Of a stretch of 64,000 bases of DNA, positions 46,770 to 54,924 are shown in pieces; position 1 is the stretch's first letter; each line of letters opens with the position of its first letter. The stretch comes from Coprobacter sp. (GTDB lineage: Bacteria; Bacteroidota; Bacteroidia; Bacteroidales; UBA11471). The position numbers and the translations under genes were made by a program. The notes below the pieces were generated by a model that saw only the letters and a program-made list of their open reading frames with translations, had not been told where the DNA came from and did not search any database. The stretch covers positions 1-64,000 of the forward strand of contig JAFTRN010000020.1 in the NCBI GenBank assembly GCA_017462265.1. The letters are read 5' to 3'.

Positions 46770-49619
46770 ATGAAACATTTATATACGACACTGCTGCTTT
46801 TGGCGTCTCTTTTAGGAAGAGCCGAGAGTTCGTATATCTTCACACCTATCAACAGCAGCGACGGGTTGTCGAGCAACAGAGTGCACGCTCTCGCCCAATT
46901 GCCCGACGAGAGAATGGTCATTATCACCGATGGCTTGATAAATCTCTACGATGGTGCACGATTCACATATTTACATATCGACGACAAAAATGTATTCCCA
47001 TTGGGCGATTTTCACGGCTATGCCCGCATCTATCGACAAAACAATGAACGGCTGTGGATAAAAGAGTATAAACGATTGCTACTACTCGACCTGAAAACCG
47101 AGAAATTCATCTCGAATATCGGGACTTTTTTCGATGAAATGGGCGTAAAAGAGGTAGAAGTAGCCGATTTTTACGCCGACTCACAAAAACGATTATGGGT
47201 GAGAACGTACGACAACCGACTGCTGTACAAGACACCCGATAATCAGGAGCAATTCATCTCGGACCTCACGGCTATGGCAGGCAACGATAATCGACTGCTC
47301 GAAATAAACGCGCACAAAGATTCGGTATATTTGTTTTTCCAATCGGGGTTGATTACCTGTCACCACGCCGCCACGGGTAAAGAAATTTACCGTAAGAAAT
47401 TCGAAAAGTCTCACAAATTATACACCACGCAGGTAATATACTCCCACATCATCGATAAGCTGTTGTACTTCGTGTGTAACTACAATGGTGCAGGAGGGCA
47501 ACTTTTTCGATACGACCTATCCCGACGGAGTATAGAGTTGGTGCATCAAGCCGATTATTGGCTCAACACCTTTTCGCCCGACAATCGCGGGAATATATGG
47601 CTGAGTTGCGAAAAGGGGCTGTGGTGTATCGACATACTGTCGGGTTCAAAGAAATTAATCTCCGAGCTGCATCTTTACGATGGGAAAGTGGCAAATTTTG
47701 CGATTAATACGCAGTTTTGCGACAAGCGGGGTGGTATGTGGCTCGGCACGACCAACCGAGGCTTGTACTATTATCACCCCGACCGATTCAGGTTCAAAAG
47801 TATTCCCACGGCCGCATTTGCCACTCGCGACGAAAGGACGTTCCGAGTGAATTGCTTCGCCGACCGCAACGATACCTTGTTTATAGGCACTCCCCACGGC
47901 CTATATCGATATGAGTCCGGAAACGGAAAAGTTTCTCTATATGACGCCATTCCGCCCGATGCCGAGTGCTACAATATGCTGAAAGAGCCCGACGGAACGA
48001 TATGGATATGCGCCTCGCATCATGGTTTGTACCGCATAAGCGATACCGATATTCGTCGTTTCCGGTTCGACGATAATGTATTTTACCTCTATAGGAATCC
48101 CGACAACAGTTTTTTTCTGGCCGTAGGCAAAGGATTCTGCCGATTCAACCCCTCCACAGGGGAGTGCCGGATTATAGAATCGACCCTATGTTTAGGCACG
48201 ATCTATCAACTGACGAAGTATGACAACAACTCGCTGTTGGGACTTTCCGACGCCGGCATATTCATTTACAATCGCAAGAGCGACAGCGTGTCCATTACCG
48301 GTACTTACGAGACCAATCGCCCGCCGATATTCCGACAAAACAATTTACGATACGACTGCTTGTTTACCGACAGCCGTGGGTTGATATGGATCGGTACACG
48401 CGACGGACTGAGTGTGTGGAATCACCGCACCAACTCGTTACAAAGCTTCCACACCGAGAACGGGCTGGTAAATAACCGCATACAATCTATCATCGAGGAT
48501 ACGGCTCATAGCGTGTGGGTATCAACGGCCGGCGGTCTCTCGTGTATCACCCTCATGCCCGACGGCGATGGCTACCTCTATCAATTCACCAATTATAACC
48601 ATTACGACGGGTTGATAGCCACAGAATTTTTCGAGCGAGCAGCCTATCGCACCACATCGGGCACATTACTTTGGGGCGGAGTAGGCGGTTTCTCTATGAT
48701 AGACACCACGGCGCTACACTGCAACGCCAATCACCTGCCCCGACCTCTTTTCACCCGTCTCCTGCTATCGGGTGGCGAAGTTGTGCCCGGTGTAGCATAT
48801 AATGGGGACGAAATACTCTCCGGTATCTTGGCCCATACCGACGAGATAACACTGCGATACGACCAAAACACATTCGGCATAGAACTTGCCACGCTGAACT
48901 ACATAAACCCGTCGCAGACAAGACTATACTACACCATCGATGACTCTTCATGGAATGAAATCATGTGCAAAGAGGGTATCGGAGTTATCAATTTCACCCG
49001 ATTATCACCCGGCGATTATACACTGAAAGCCTATACCACCGACCATCGTATCAGCAGCGAAGCCTGTGCCCTGCTGAAGATAAGGATAAAACCTCCATTC
49101 CGACACTCCACGCCGGCCTATATACTCTATATCCTATCACTGATCGTGCTTGCGTTCGTAGCCATTCGCACATACCGCGCCATCATGCGCCGACGCACTG
49201 AGGCAAAAGAAAAAGCCGCCCGCGAGAAAGAGCAGTATCTCTCCATGATAAAAAATGCCATTGCCATACACCCCGACGTGCAACAAGACACATTACCGCC
49301 CGACAAAAAACTCTTACACGAAGCCTTGGAATGTGTCGAACGAAACTTGCAAAACCCCGATTATTCGGTCGAACAATTCAGTCGCGACATGAATATGGAA
49401 CGTAGCGGTCTGTTCCGTAAACTGAAAGCCGTTACCGGACTGTCGCCCAACGCCTTCATTCGCACGATACGATTGAAGCACGCCGCCTCACTGCTCAAGC
49501 AGGGTGTACCCGTGCGCGACGTTGCCGAGCAGGTGGGATTCGGCTCCATAAGCTATTTCAGCAAATGTTTCTTTAATGAGTTCGGAGTAAAACCCTCACA
49601 ATACCCCGAGAAGAAATAA
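46770..49619 (+). CDS. Membrane sensor with propeller fused to AraC DNA-binding domain, no kinase
   Basis: 949 residues from the ATG at 46770 with signal peptide MKHLYTTLLLLASLLGRAES. A periplasmic two-component-type propeller (about 25-680; repeats such as DSRGLIWIGTRDGLSVWN), a Y_Y_Y domain (about 690-785), one membrane helix (AYILYILSLIVLAFVAI), a charged linker and an AraC helix-turn-helix (about 850-949; VAEQVGFGSISYFSKCFFNEFGVKPSQY). The histidine kinase and receiver domains of hybrid two-component systems are absent. It may sense glycans and directly control the divergent GH43 gene. Confidence 0.9.
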   Translation: MKHLYTTLLLLASLLGRAESSYIFTPINSSDGLSSNRVHALAQLPDERMVIITDGLINLYDGARFTYLHIDDKNVFPLGDFHGYARIYRQNNERLWIKEYKRLLLLDLKTEKFISNIGTFFDEMGVKEVEVADFYADSQKRLWVRTYDNRLLYKTPDNQEQFISDLTAMAGNDNRLLEINAHKDSVYLFFQSGLITCHHAATGKEIYRKKFEKSHKLYTTQVIYSHIIDKLLYFVCNYNGAGGQLFRYDLSRRSIELVHQADYWLNTFSPDNRGNIWLSCEKGLWCIDILSGSKKLISELHLYDGKVANFAINTQFCDKRGGMWLGTTNRGLYYYHPDRFRFKSIPTAAFATRDERTFRVNCFADRNDTLFIGTPHGLYRYESGNGKVSLYDAIPPDAECYNMLKEPDGTIWICASHHGLYRISDTDIRRFRFDDNVFYLYRNPDNSFFLAVGKGFCRFNPSTGECRIIESTLCLGTIYQLTKYDNNSLLGLSDAGIFIYNRKSDSVSITGTYETNRPPIFRQNNLRYDCLFTDSRGLIWIGTRDGLSVWNHRTNSLQSFHTENGLVNNRIQSIIEDTAHSVWVSTAGGLSCITLMPDGDGYLYQFTNYNHYDGLIATEFFERAAYRTTSGTLLWGGVGGFSMIDTTALHCNANHLPRPLFTRLLLSGGEVVPGVAYNGDEILSGILAHTDEITLRYDQNTFGIELATLNYINPSQTRLYYTIDDSSWNEIMCKEGIGVINFTRLSPGDYTLKAYTTDHRISSEACALLKIRIKPPFRHSTPAYILYILSLIVLAFVAIRTYRAIMRRRTEAKEKAAREKEQYLSMIKNAIAIHPDVQQDTLPPDKKLLHEALECVERNLQNPDYSVEQFSRDMNMERSGLFRKLKAVTGLSPNAFIRTIRLKHAASLLKQGVPVRDVAEQVGFGSISYFSKCFFNEFGVKPSQYPEKK

Positions 49620-49697
49620 TAGTTATTCCGTTTTTCAAATTTGCAATCCGCAGATAGCAATTTAGGCCTAAAAAATTGCCGAATAGAAAAAATAGTG

Positions 49698-49705
49698 TAC
49701 CTTTG
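49698..49705 (+). promoter_or_regulatory. fabI promoter
   Basis: TACCTTTG with TTG at 49676-49678, a 19-base spacer: a near-ideal Bacteroidetes promoter. Confidence 0.8.
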
Positions 49706-49774
49706 CGACGTCAAAATCGGCACAAAAACAACAGGAATGTGCAATTTTGTAATTAAAAAAAATATTAGAAAAGT

Positions 49775-50635
49775 ATGAGTAACAACTTATTAAAAGGAAA
49801 ACGCGGAATCATCTTCGGTGCCCTCAACGATATGTCTATCGCTTGGAAAGTAGCCGAAAGAGCCGTAGAAGAAGGTGCCATCATTACTTTGTCGAACACC
49901 CCTGTCGCCGTGCGTATGGGTCAGGTAAGCGAACTGAGCGAGAAACTCCACGCCGAAGTGATACCTGCCGATGCCACCAGTGTAGAAGATTTGGAGAACG
50001 TATTCAAACGTTCGGTAGAAATATTAGGAGGAAAAATCGATTTTGTATTGCACTCTATCGGTATGTCGCCCAACGTGCGCAAGAAACGTCCCTACGACGA
50101 CCTCGATTACAGCCTGCTCGATAAGACGCTCGACATCTCGGCCGTATCGTTCCACAAAATGATACAGACCGCCAAAAAGCTCGACGCCATCAACGAATAT
50201 GGTTCTATCGTGGCTCTTTCGTACGTGGCCGCCCAACGCACCCTCTTCGGATACAACGATATGGCCGACGCCAAAGCCCTGCTCGAGTCAATCGCCCGCA
50301 GCTTCGGCTATATCTATGGTCGCGAGAAACATGTGCGTATCAACACCATTTCGCAATCGCCTACGATGACCACCGCCGGTAGTGGCGTGAAAGGTATGGA
50401 CTCGCTCATGGATTTTGCCAACCGCATGTCGCCTCTGGGAAATGCCGATGCTGCCGAATGTGCCGACTACTGTATCGTGATGTTCTCGGACCTCACCCGC
50501 AAAGTCACGATGCAAAATCTCTATCACGACGGAGGATTCTCGAGCATGGGTATGAGTCTTCGTGCTATGGACCAATACAATAAGAGTTTCGACGAGTATC
50601 GCAACCCCGAAACCGGTGAAATCGTTTACGGATAA
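49775..50635 (+). CDS. fabI: Enoyl-[acyl-carrier-protein] reductase (NADH)
   Basis: Last step of each fatty-acid elongation round. 286 residues of the SDR fold with N-terminal GKRGIIFGALNDMSIAWKVA for NADH, HSIGMSPNVRKKRPYDD, and the FabI active site region SYVAAQRTLFGYNDMADAKALLE (Tyr-x6-Lys type). Alone, with strong promoter and terminator. Confidence 0.95.
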   Translation: MSNNLLKGKRGIIFGALNDMSIAWKVAERAVEEGAIITLSNTPVAVRMGQVSELSEKLHAEVIPADATSVEDLENVFKRSVEILGGKIDFVLHSIGMSPNVRKKRPYDDLDYSLLDKTLDISAVSFHKMIQTAKKLDAINEYGSIVALSYVAAQRTLFGYNDMADAKALLESIARSFGYIYGREKHVRINTISQSPTMTTAGSGVKGMDSLMDFANRMSPLGNADAAECADYCIVMFSDLTRKVTMQNLYHDGGFSSMGMSLRAMDQYNKSFDEYRNPETGEIVYG

Positions 50636-50659
50636 TCTTCATTATACTCCCCCTCTCAA

Positions 50660-50686
50660 TGCCCGGCCATGGTCGGGCATTTTTTG
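50660..50686 (+). terminator. fabI terminator
   Basis: ATGCCCG and CGGGCAT form the stem around GCCATGGT, followed by a T run. Confidence 0.9.
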
Positions 50687-50805
50687 TACTCGATTAAACT
50701 TTCGGGATAAGCCATAGTCTAAATAAATGTTATCGGCAAAGAAAATATCGGTACGGAACATTTTTATTCTTACCTTTATGGCCCGAAACAGGAACACAAA
50801 ACACT

Positions 50806-51360
50806 ATGTCGCCCGTATATAACGAAGAAATCATCACGGCCCAACTGCAAGACCCCCGGCGATGCCGAGAGGCATTCTCGCAAGTCGTATCGCATTACAG
50901 CGAATCGCTCTATTGGCAGATACGCAAAATGGTCATTTCTCACGACGACGCCGATGATTTACTGCAAAATACATTCCTCAAAGCCTGGCAAAGTATAGGC
51001 TATTTCCGCGGAGAAGCCCGTATATCGACCTGGCTCTACCGCATAGCGGTAAACGAAACTCTCACCTTCCTATCGAAACAGCGCCAGCAAAACAACGTAC
51101 CCATCGATGGCGAGGATTCTTTCTTGATAGAGCGATTGGAAAGTGATGAGTGGTTCGATGGCGATGAGGCACAGAAGTTGCTGCAAGAAGCTATCGTGCG
51201 ACTGCCCGAGAAGCAACGCCTCATCTTCAATATGCACTATTTCGACGAACTGAAATACGAGGAAATTTCACGTATTCTCGGTACCTCTGTCGGCGGATTG
51301 AAAGCCTCGTATCACCATGCCGTCAAAAAAATCGAAGAATATTTAACATCTATCGATTAA
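50806..51360 (+). CDS. ECF-type RNA polymerase sigma factor
   Basis: 184 residues. Region 2 with HDDADDLLQNTFLKAWQSIGYFRGEARISTWLYRIAVNE and region 4 with VRLPEKQRLIFNMHYFDELKYEEISRILGTSVGGLKASYHHAVKKI. Directs RNA polymerase to envelope-related promoters in many Bacteroidetes. First of three genes with the likely anti-sigma and periplasmic protein. The box before it (TACCTTTA) is imperfect, in keeping with possible self-regulation. Confidence 0.92.
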   Translation: MSPVYNEEIITAQLQDPRRCREAFSQVVSHYSESLYWQIRKMVISHDDADDLLQNTFLKAWQSIGYFRGEARISTWLYRIAVNETLTFLSKQRQQNNVPIDGEDSFLIERLESDEWFDGDEAQKLLQEAIVRLPEKQRLIFNMHYFDELKYEEISRILGTSVGGLKASYHHAVKKIEEYLTSID

Positions 51361-51398
51361 ACCTTCTTACAAAAACAACGTCTAAACTACAAAACAAT

Positions 51399-51764
51399 AT
51401 GAATATGGGAAAGAAACACGAAATATGGCAACAAGTCGATCGTCGGCACGGATTTACCGAGCCGGGGAACGATTACTTCGAGCAATTTACTTCCCGTATG
51501 ATGGAACAACTGCCCGAATTGGAAATACCCCAACAAGAGCCCGTCACCCTATGGACACGCATACAGCCCTGGGTGTATATGGCCGCTATGTTTGTGGGTA
51601 TATACCTCATTGTAAATATGTTCCACTCCATCAGCTCAGCACAAGAGTCGAGTCTCCTCGCCGAGGAACAATTCGACGAAGAGTATTACGAAGAGCTTAT
51701 TTGGTCCTCGAACGTATCGGATTGCTCGGTATATGAATATTTTGCCGACGCATACGAATACTAA
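51399..51764 (+). CDS. Small single-pass membrane protein, probable anti-sigma factor
   Basis: 121 residues, ATG at 51399 or 51405. A cytoplasmic N-terminal part, one membrane helix (WVYMAAMFVGIYLIVNMF, about 50-68) and an acidic outer tail (EEQFDEEYYEELIW). Its place 38 bases after the sigma gene and its topology suggest an anti-sigma role. No family motif is clear. Confidence 0.65.
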   Translation: MNMGKKHEIWQQVDRRHGFTEPGNDYFEQFTSRMMEQLPELEIPQQEPVTLWTRIQPWVYMAAMFVGIYLIVNMFHSISSAQESSLLAEEQFDEEYYEELIWSSNVSDCSVYEYFADAYEY

Positions 51765-51791
51765 TCCTTTCAACAAATAAAACTTACAAAT

Positions 51792-52412
51792 ATGCGCCAA
51801 TTACTATTTTCGCTTCTGCTCCTCGGATTACTGATGGTAAACCCTAACGTATCGGCACAAAACAAACTGTTGTCGGTAGCCGAGGCCAAAGAACAACTAA
51901 AACAAGCCCAAGAACAATTCGATATTGAGAAACGAGCATTCGATGCTCTCTCAAACGAGAAAAAGAAAGACAACGACGCTCGTAAAGCCCTACGCGAAGC
52001 CGGAAAAAAGGTAGGCAAGAGCCGTTTCGAAGTATTCAAAGCCCACAAACGCGATTTCATTCGCGAGCAAGCCAACCTCTCCTCGGAAGAGGCCGATCGG
52101 TTCTTCCCCATTTACGAGGAGATGCAAGACTCTATACTGAGACTCAACGACAAAGTTCAGCGTACATCAAAACGATTGCTCCGCTCTAAAAAAGAGGTTT
52201 CTGACAGCGACTATCTCGCAGCCATACAACTGCGTATAGAAAATGCAGCTAAAGTGGCCGAATTACAGAAGGAATATTGTGAAAAGTTCAAAAAGATCTT
52301 ATCGGCTAAAAAACTTTTGTTGATATACGATGCCGACGCACGATTCTCTCACGAGATGATGAATCGAAAAGAGGAGCCCAATCGTCCCGCTCCATATCGT
52401 CAAGAAAGATAA
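51792..52412 (+). CDS. Periplasmic coiled-coil protein, Spy/CpxP-like
   Basis: 206 residues with signal peptide MRQLLFSLLLLGLLMVNPNVSA. Long charged helices (about 25-80), then LSSEEADRFFPIYEEMQDSILRLND and KKILSAKKLLLIYDADARF, reminiscent of the LTxxQ-type repeats of Spy/CpxP stress proteins. Third gene of the ECF unit (27-base gap), so perhaps a stress sensor or chaperone. Confidence 0.65.
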   Translation: MRQLLFSLLLLGLLMVNPNVSAQNKLLSVAEAKEQLKQAQEQFDIEKRAFDALSNEKKKDNDARKALREAGKKVGKSRFEVFKAHKRDFIREQANLSSEEADRFFPIYEEMQDSILRLNDKVQRTSKRLLRSKKEVSDSDYLAAIQLRIENAAKVAELQKEYCEKFKKILSAKKLLLIYDADARFSHEMMNRKEEPNRPAPYRQER

Positions 52413-52413
52413 C

Positions 52414-52443
52414 AAATAGGGTTGCTTTTTCGCAACCCTATTT
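52414..52443. terminator. Bidirectional terminator
   Basis: AAATAGGGTTGC (52414-52425) pairs perfectly with GCAACCCTATTT (52432-52443) between convergent genes. Confidence 0.85.
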
Positions 52444-52444
52444 A

Positions 52445-52972
52445 TCAATCTGATATTTTTTGTAAGGCGATTACCGCCTCATATCTATTATCACGCAATA
52501 TCCAGTCACGCAACAGGGCACAACGTTCGAATCCACACGATTCGAAAAGACGTAGGCTCGACGTATTCCCCTCAGCCACTTGCGCACAGAGTTGATGCAT
52601 ATGTAAGAAGCCAAATGCATAATCGCTCAACAGCCGTAGAGCCTCATGCGCATAGCCTCTACCCCGACACTTAGGAGCAACATACACCCCCACCGAAGCC
52701 CTGCGATGCAACGGCTCGAAATCGAAGAGGTCGATCATTCCACACGACTGTCCCGTGGCATTATCTACGATCATCAACCGCAACTGTCGAGACTGATAGA
52801 TATCCTGTCGGAGACTCTCCTCGATATAGTTACGTATCGCATAGCGAGAGTATGGCGCCAACGCGCAACCATCGCCCCACTGCGATGAGTCGTTTTCCCA
52901 TAGGCTCACCAACGGTATATCTTCGGGCTCGGGTGCACGCAAACTCACTCTATCGTTTATCAAATATCTCAT
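52445..52972 (-). CDS. GNAT acetyltransferase, RimJ/RimL-like
   Basis: 175 residues from the ATG at 52972 (MRYLINDRVSLRAPEPEDI); the frame from 53146 would run into the HAD gene upstream. GNAT motif A is visible as RRASVGVYVAPKCRGRGYAHEAL, and SLRLFESCGFER near the end. N-acetylates amino groups, perhaps protein N-termini; also like spermidine N-acetyltransferases. Substrate unknown. Confidence 0.85.
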   Translation of the reverse strand: MRYLINDRVSLRAPEPEDIPLVSLWENDSSQWGDGCALAPYSRYAIRNYIEESLRQDIYQSRQLRLMIVDNATGQSCGMIDLFDFEPLHRRASVGVYVAPKCRGRGYAHEALRLLSDYAFGFLHMHQLCAQVAEGNTSSLRLFESCGFERCALLRDWILRDNRYEAVIALQKISD

Positions 52973-52999
52973 TGTCTGTTTTAATTTTTTTAAAATTAT

Positions 53000-53021
53000 G
53001 AAGCTGTTTTTAAAAAACTTC
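53000..53021. repeat. Diverged palindromic repeat, copy H
   Basis: GAAGCTG...TTTTTAAAAAACTTC with inverted arms, just after the HAD gene stop. Confidence 0.4.
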
Positions 53022-53657
53022 TTATTTTTGGGTAAATTGTCTATAGGCAACACCGCGTTGTTCCAAGGTTTTCTGAAATTGTGCCGACGGAGCCACCAAG
53101 ATATTATCGCCCGCCCTATTTGCCTCGAGCAGGGGCATATCATCACCGTGGTCGGTCACCACCCTTCGCAATAAGATTTCCTTCTCGGCAAACAGGGCCT
53201 GTACAGCCTCCAATTTGTGTTCGCCCCTATTCTCGTGCCATTCTTCCTTATTCATAGGCGATGACGTGGCACAACAAGCATCAAGATTCAATCGGGCAAC
53301 AATCGTCCCGGCATAACACTCGGGGGCGGCCGTAGCCAAGCACACAAAATATCCATCGCGCTGCCAGACTTTTATCTCCTCATAGAGAGCGACATTCAAT
53401 CGTTGCAGTAATATATCCACCAATCGGGCTATACGTTCGCCCACCATGAAGCTATCCAACAACAGTAGCAAGCGATATTTCATCGTCGCATGGGGAATGA
53501 GGCGCAACAATCGAGCCGCGACATAAAAAAGTGTCACAGCCATCAAGTCGAGACGAAAAGCCTTCATCGCCTCTTTCACGACAAAAAGAACATATATTTT
53601 GAAGCTGTTACCTTCTAACAATGTCCCGTCCAAATCGATTACCGCACCCTCTCTCAT
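53022..53657 (-). CDS. HAD-family phosphatase
   Basis: 211 residues. Nucleophile motif IDLDGTLLEGNS at 7-18; a hydrophobic helical cap (about 25-65) and VTDHGDDMPLLEANRAGDNILVAP for the metal-binding acid. Of the phosphoserine-phosphatase-like group. Its start overlaps the PRTase stop by 4 bases (ATGA type), suggesting coupled roles. Substrate unknown. Confidence 0.85.
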   Translation of the reverse strand: MREGAVIDLDGTLLEGNSFKIYVLFVVKEAMKAFRLDLMAVTLFYVAARLLRLIPHATMKYRLLLLLDSFMVGERIARLVDILLQRLNVALYEEIKVWQRDGYFVCLATAAPECYAGTIVARLNLDACCATSSPMNKEEWHENRGEHKLEAVQALFAEKEILLRRVVTDHGDDMPLLEANRAGDNILVAPSAQFQKTLEQRGVAYRQFTQK

Positions 53658-54235
53658 CGTTTCATATCATTTGACCAAGGAAAACGCACCAACGTGCAAT
53701 CGTTGTGTAGAAAGAAATCGGCTTTGCACATCGGCGCTTTTGTGGTGATGGTTATCACGGCTGTCAGTATTTCGCACTCGGGGTACTCGCCTTGCAGAAA
53801 TTTCACCACCCCCGCCATCGTGGCACCCGAGTCGATAGCATCATCGACAACCAATATTTTACACACTCCATTTTGCAACACGTTCGTGAGCTTTTCGGGC
53901 GTATTCATCGAAAAATTTCGCTCTTTTTTGTTGCCAAAACGGTTCAACCAACGAGCCTCGACCTTACGCATTTCATCGAGCACACAAGGAGGGAACAGCG
54001 AGTATAGCCTCTTCAATCCGCGGCTCGCTTTCAACTTATGACCGGGACGTGAGGCACTGACCGAGAAATAGTGTGGCACGCACCCATCCATATATTCCAA
54101 CATCTTTCGCGCCACATAGTCGCCCCCCGACGCGATGCCTATCACCACATCGGGGCTACAAGCCGATAACACCTTATCGGTCAGCTCCCGACAAGCGTCA
54201 TCAAAAGCCCTATCGTCGAATGTAATGACACGCAT
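53654..54235 (-). CDS. Phosphoribosyltransferase-like protein
   Basis: 193 residues. PRPP-binding loop ILVVDDAIDSGATMAGV in the middle and VVIGIASGGDYVARKML at the front, both typical of type I PRTases. The centre (SRPGHKLKASRGLKRLYSLFP) is unlike purine or pyrimidine salvage enzymes. Coupled to the HAD gene. Confidence 0.82.
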   Translation of the reverse strand: MRVITFDDRAFDDACRELTDKVLSACSPDVVIGIASGGDYVARKMLEYMDGCVPHYFSVSASRPGHKLKASRGLKRLYSLFPPCVLDEMRKVEARWLNRFGNKKERNFSMNTPEKLTNVLQNGVCKILVVDDAIDSGATMAGVVKFLQGEYPECEILTAVITITTKAPMCKADFFLHNDCTLVRFPWSNDMKR

Positions 54236-54294
54236 ATAGTTAGTTGTATTTATTCCGGGGATTTGGAAATGATTTTTGACAGACTCAGATGCTT

Positions 54295-54921
54295 CTAACT
54301 ATGAAATGTCTCGTCGAACGGCAATCGGTTCACAATGGAGCGTCCCAATGTCACCTCATCGGTATATTCCAATTCATCGCCTATAGAGACGCCACGCGCC
54401 AGTATGGAGACTTTCACTCCGTAGGGAGCCAATTTGCGGAATATGTAGAAGTTGGTCGTATCACCCTCCATCGTGGGGCTGAGTGCCAAAATCACCTCTC
54501 GTATTTCGCCCGAGGTCACACGCGACACCAACGAATCTATCTCTATATCTGAGGGGCCTATACCGTCCATCGGCGAGATAATACCCCCTAAGACATGGTA
54601 CAACCCGTGATATTGGCGCGTATTCTCCACCACCATCACCTCTTTGATATTCTCAACCACGCACACGGTAGTGTTGTCGCGCGATGGGTCGGAACACAAG
54701 GCACAAGTATCGGTATCGGAAATATTATGGCACACGTTGCAATAATGAATCTCCTTGCGCAGACGTATCACCGCGTTGCCGAAACTCTCGGCAACCGCCT
54801 CGTCTTGTCGCAACAAGTGCAATACAAGGCGTAGGGCCGTCTTACGACCTATACCCGGCAGTTTGGAAAATTCATTCACGGCATTTTCCAGCAGTGGTGA
54901 AGCAAAGGGCTGAGTATCCAT
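54295..54921 (-). CDS. recR: Recombination mediator RecR
   Basis: 208 residues. N-terminal HhH region ([17 protein letters not shown]), C4 zinc finger [16 protein letters not shown], then a Toprim domain with [14 protein letters not shown]. Works with RecO and RecF in loading RecA at gaps. Three bases downstream of fbp. Confidence 0.95.
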   Translation of the reverse strand: MDTQPFASPLLENAVNEFSKLPGIGRKTALRLVLHLLRQDEAVAESFGNAVIRLRKEIHYCNVCHNISDTDTCALCSDPSRDNTTVCVVENIKEVMVVENTRQYHGLYHVLGGIISPMDGIGPSDIEIDSLVSRVTSGEIREVILALSPTMEGDTTNFYIFRKLAPYGVKVSILARGVSIGDELEYTDEVTLGRSIVNRLPFDETFHS

Positions 54922-54924
54922 CGG

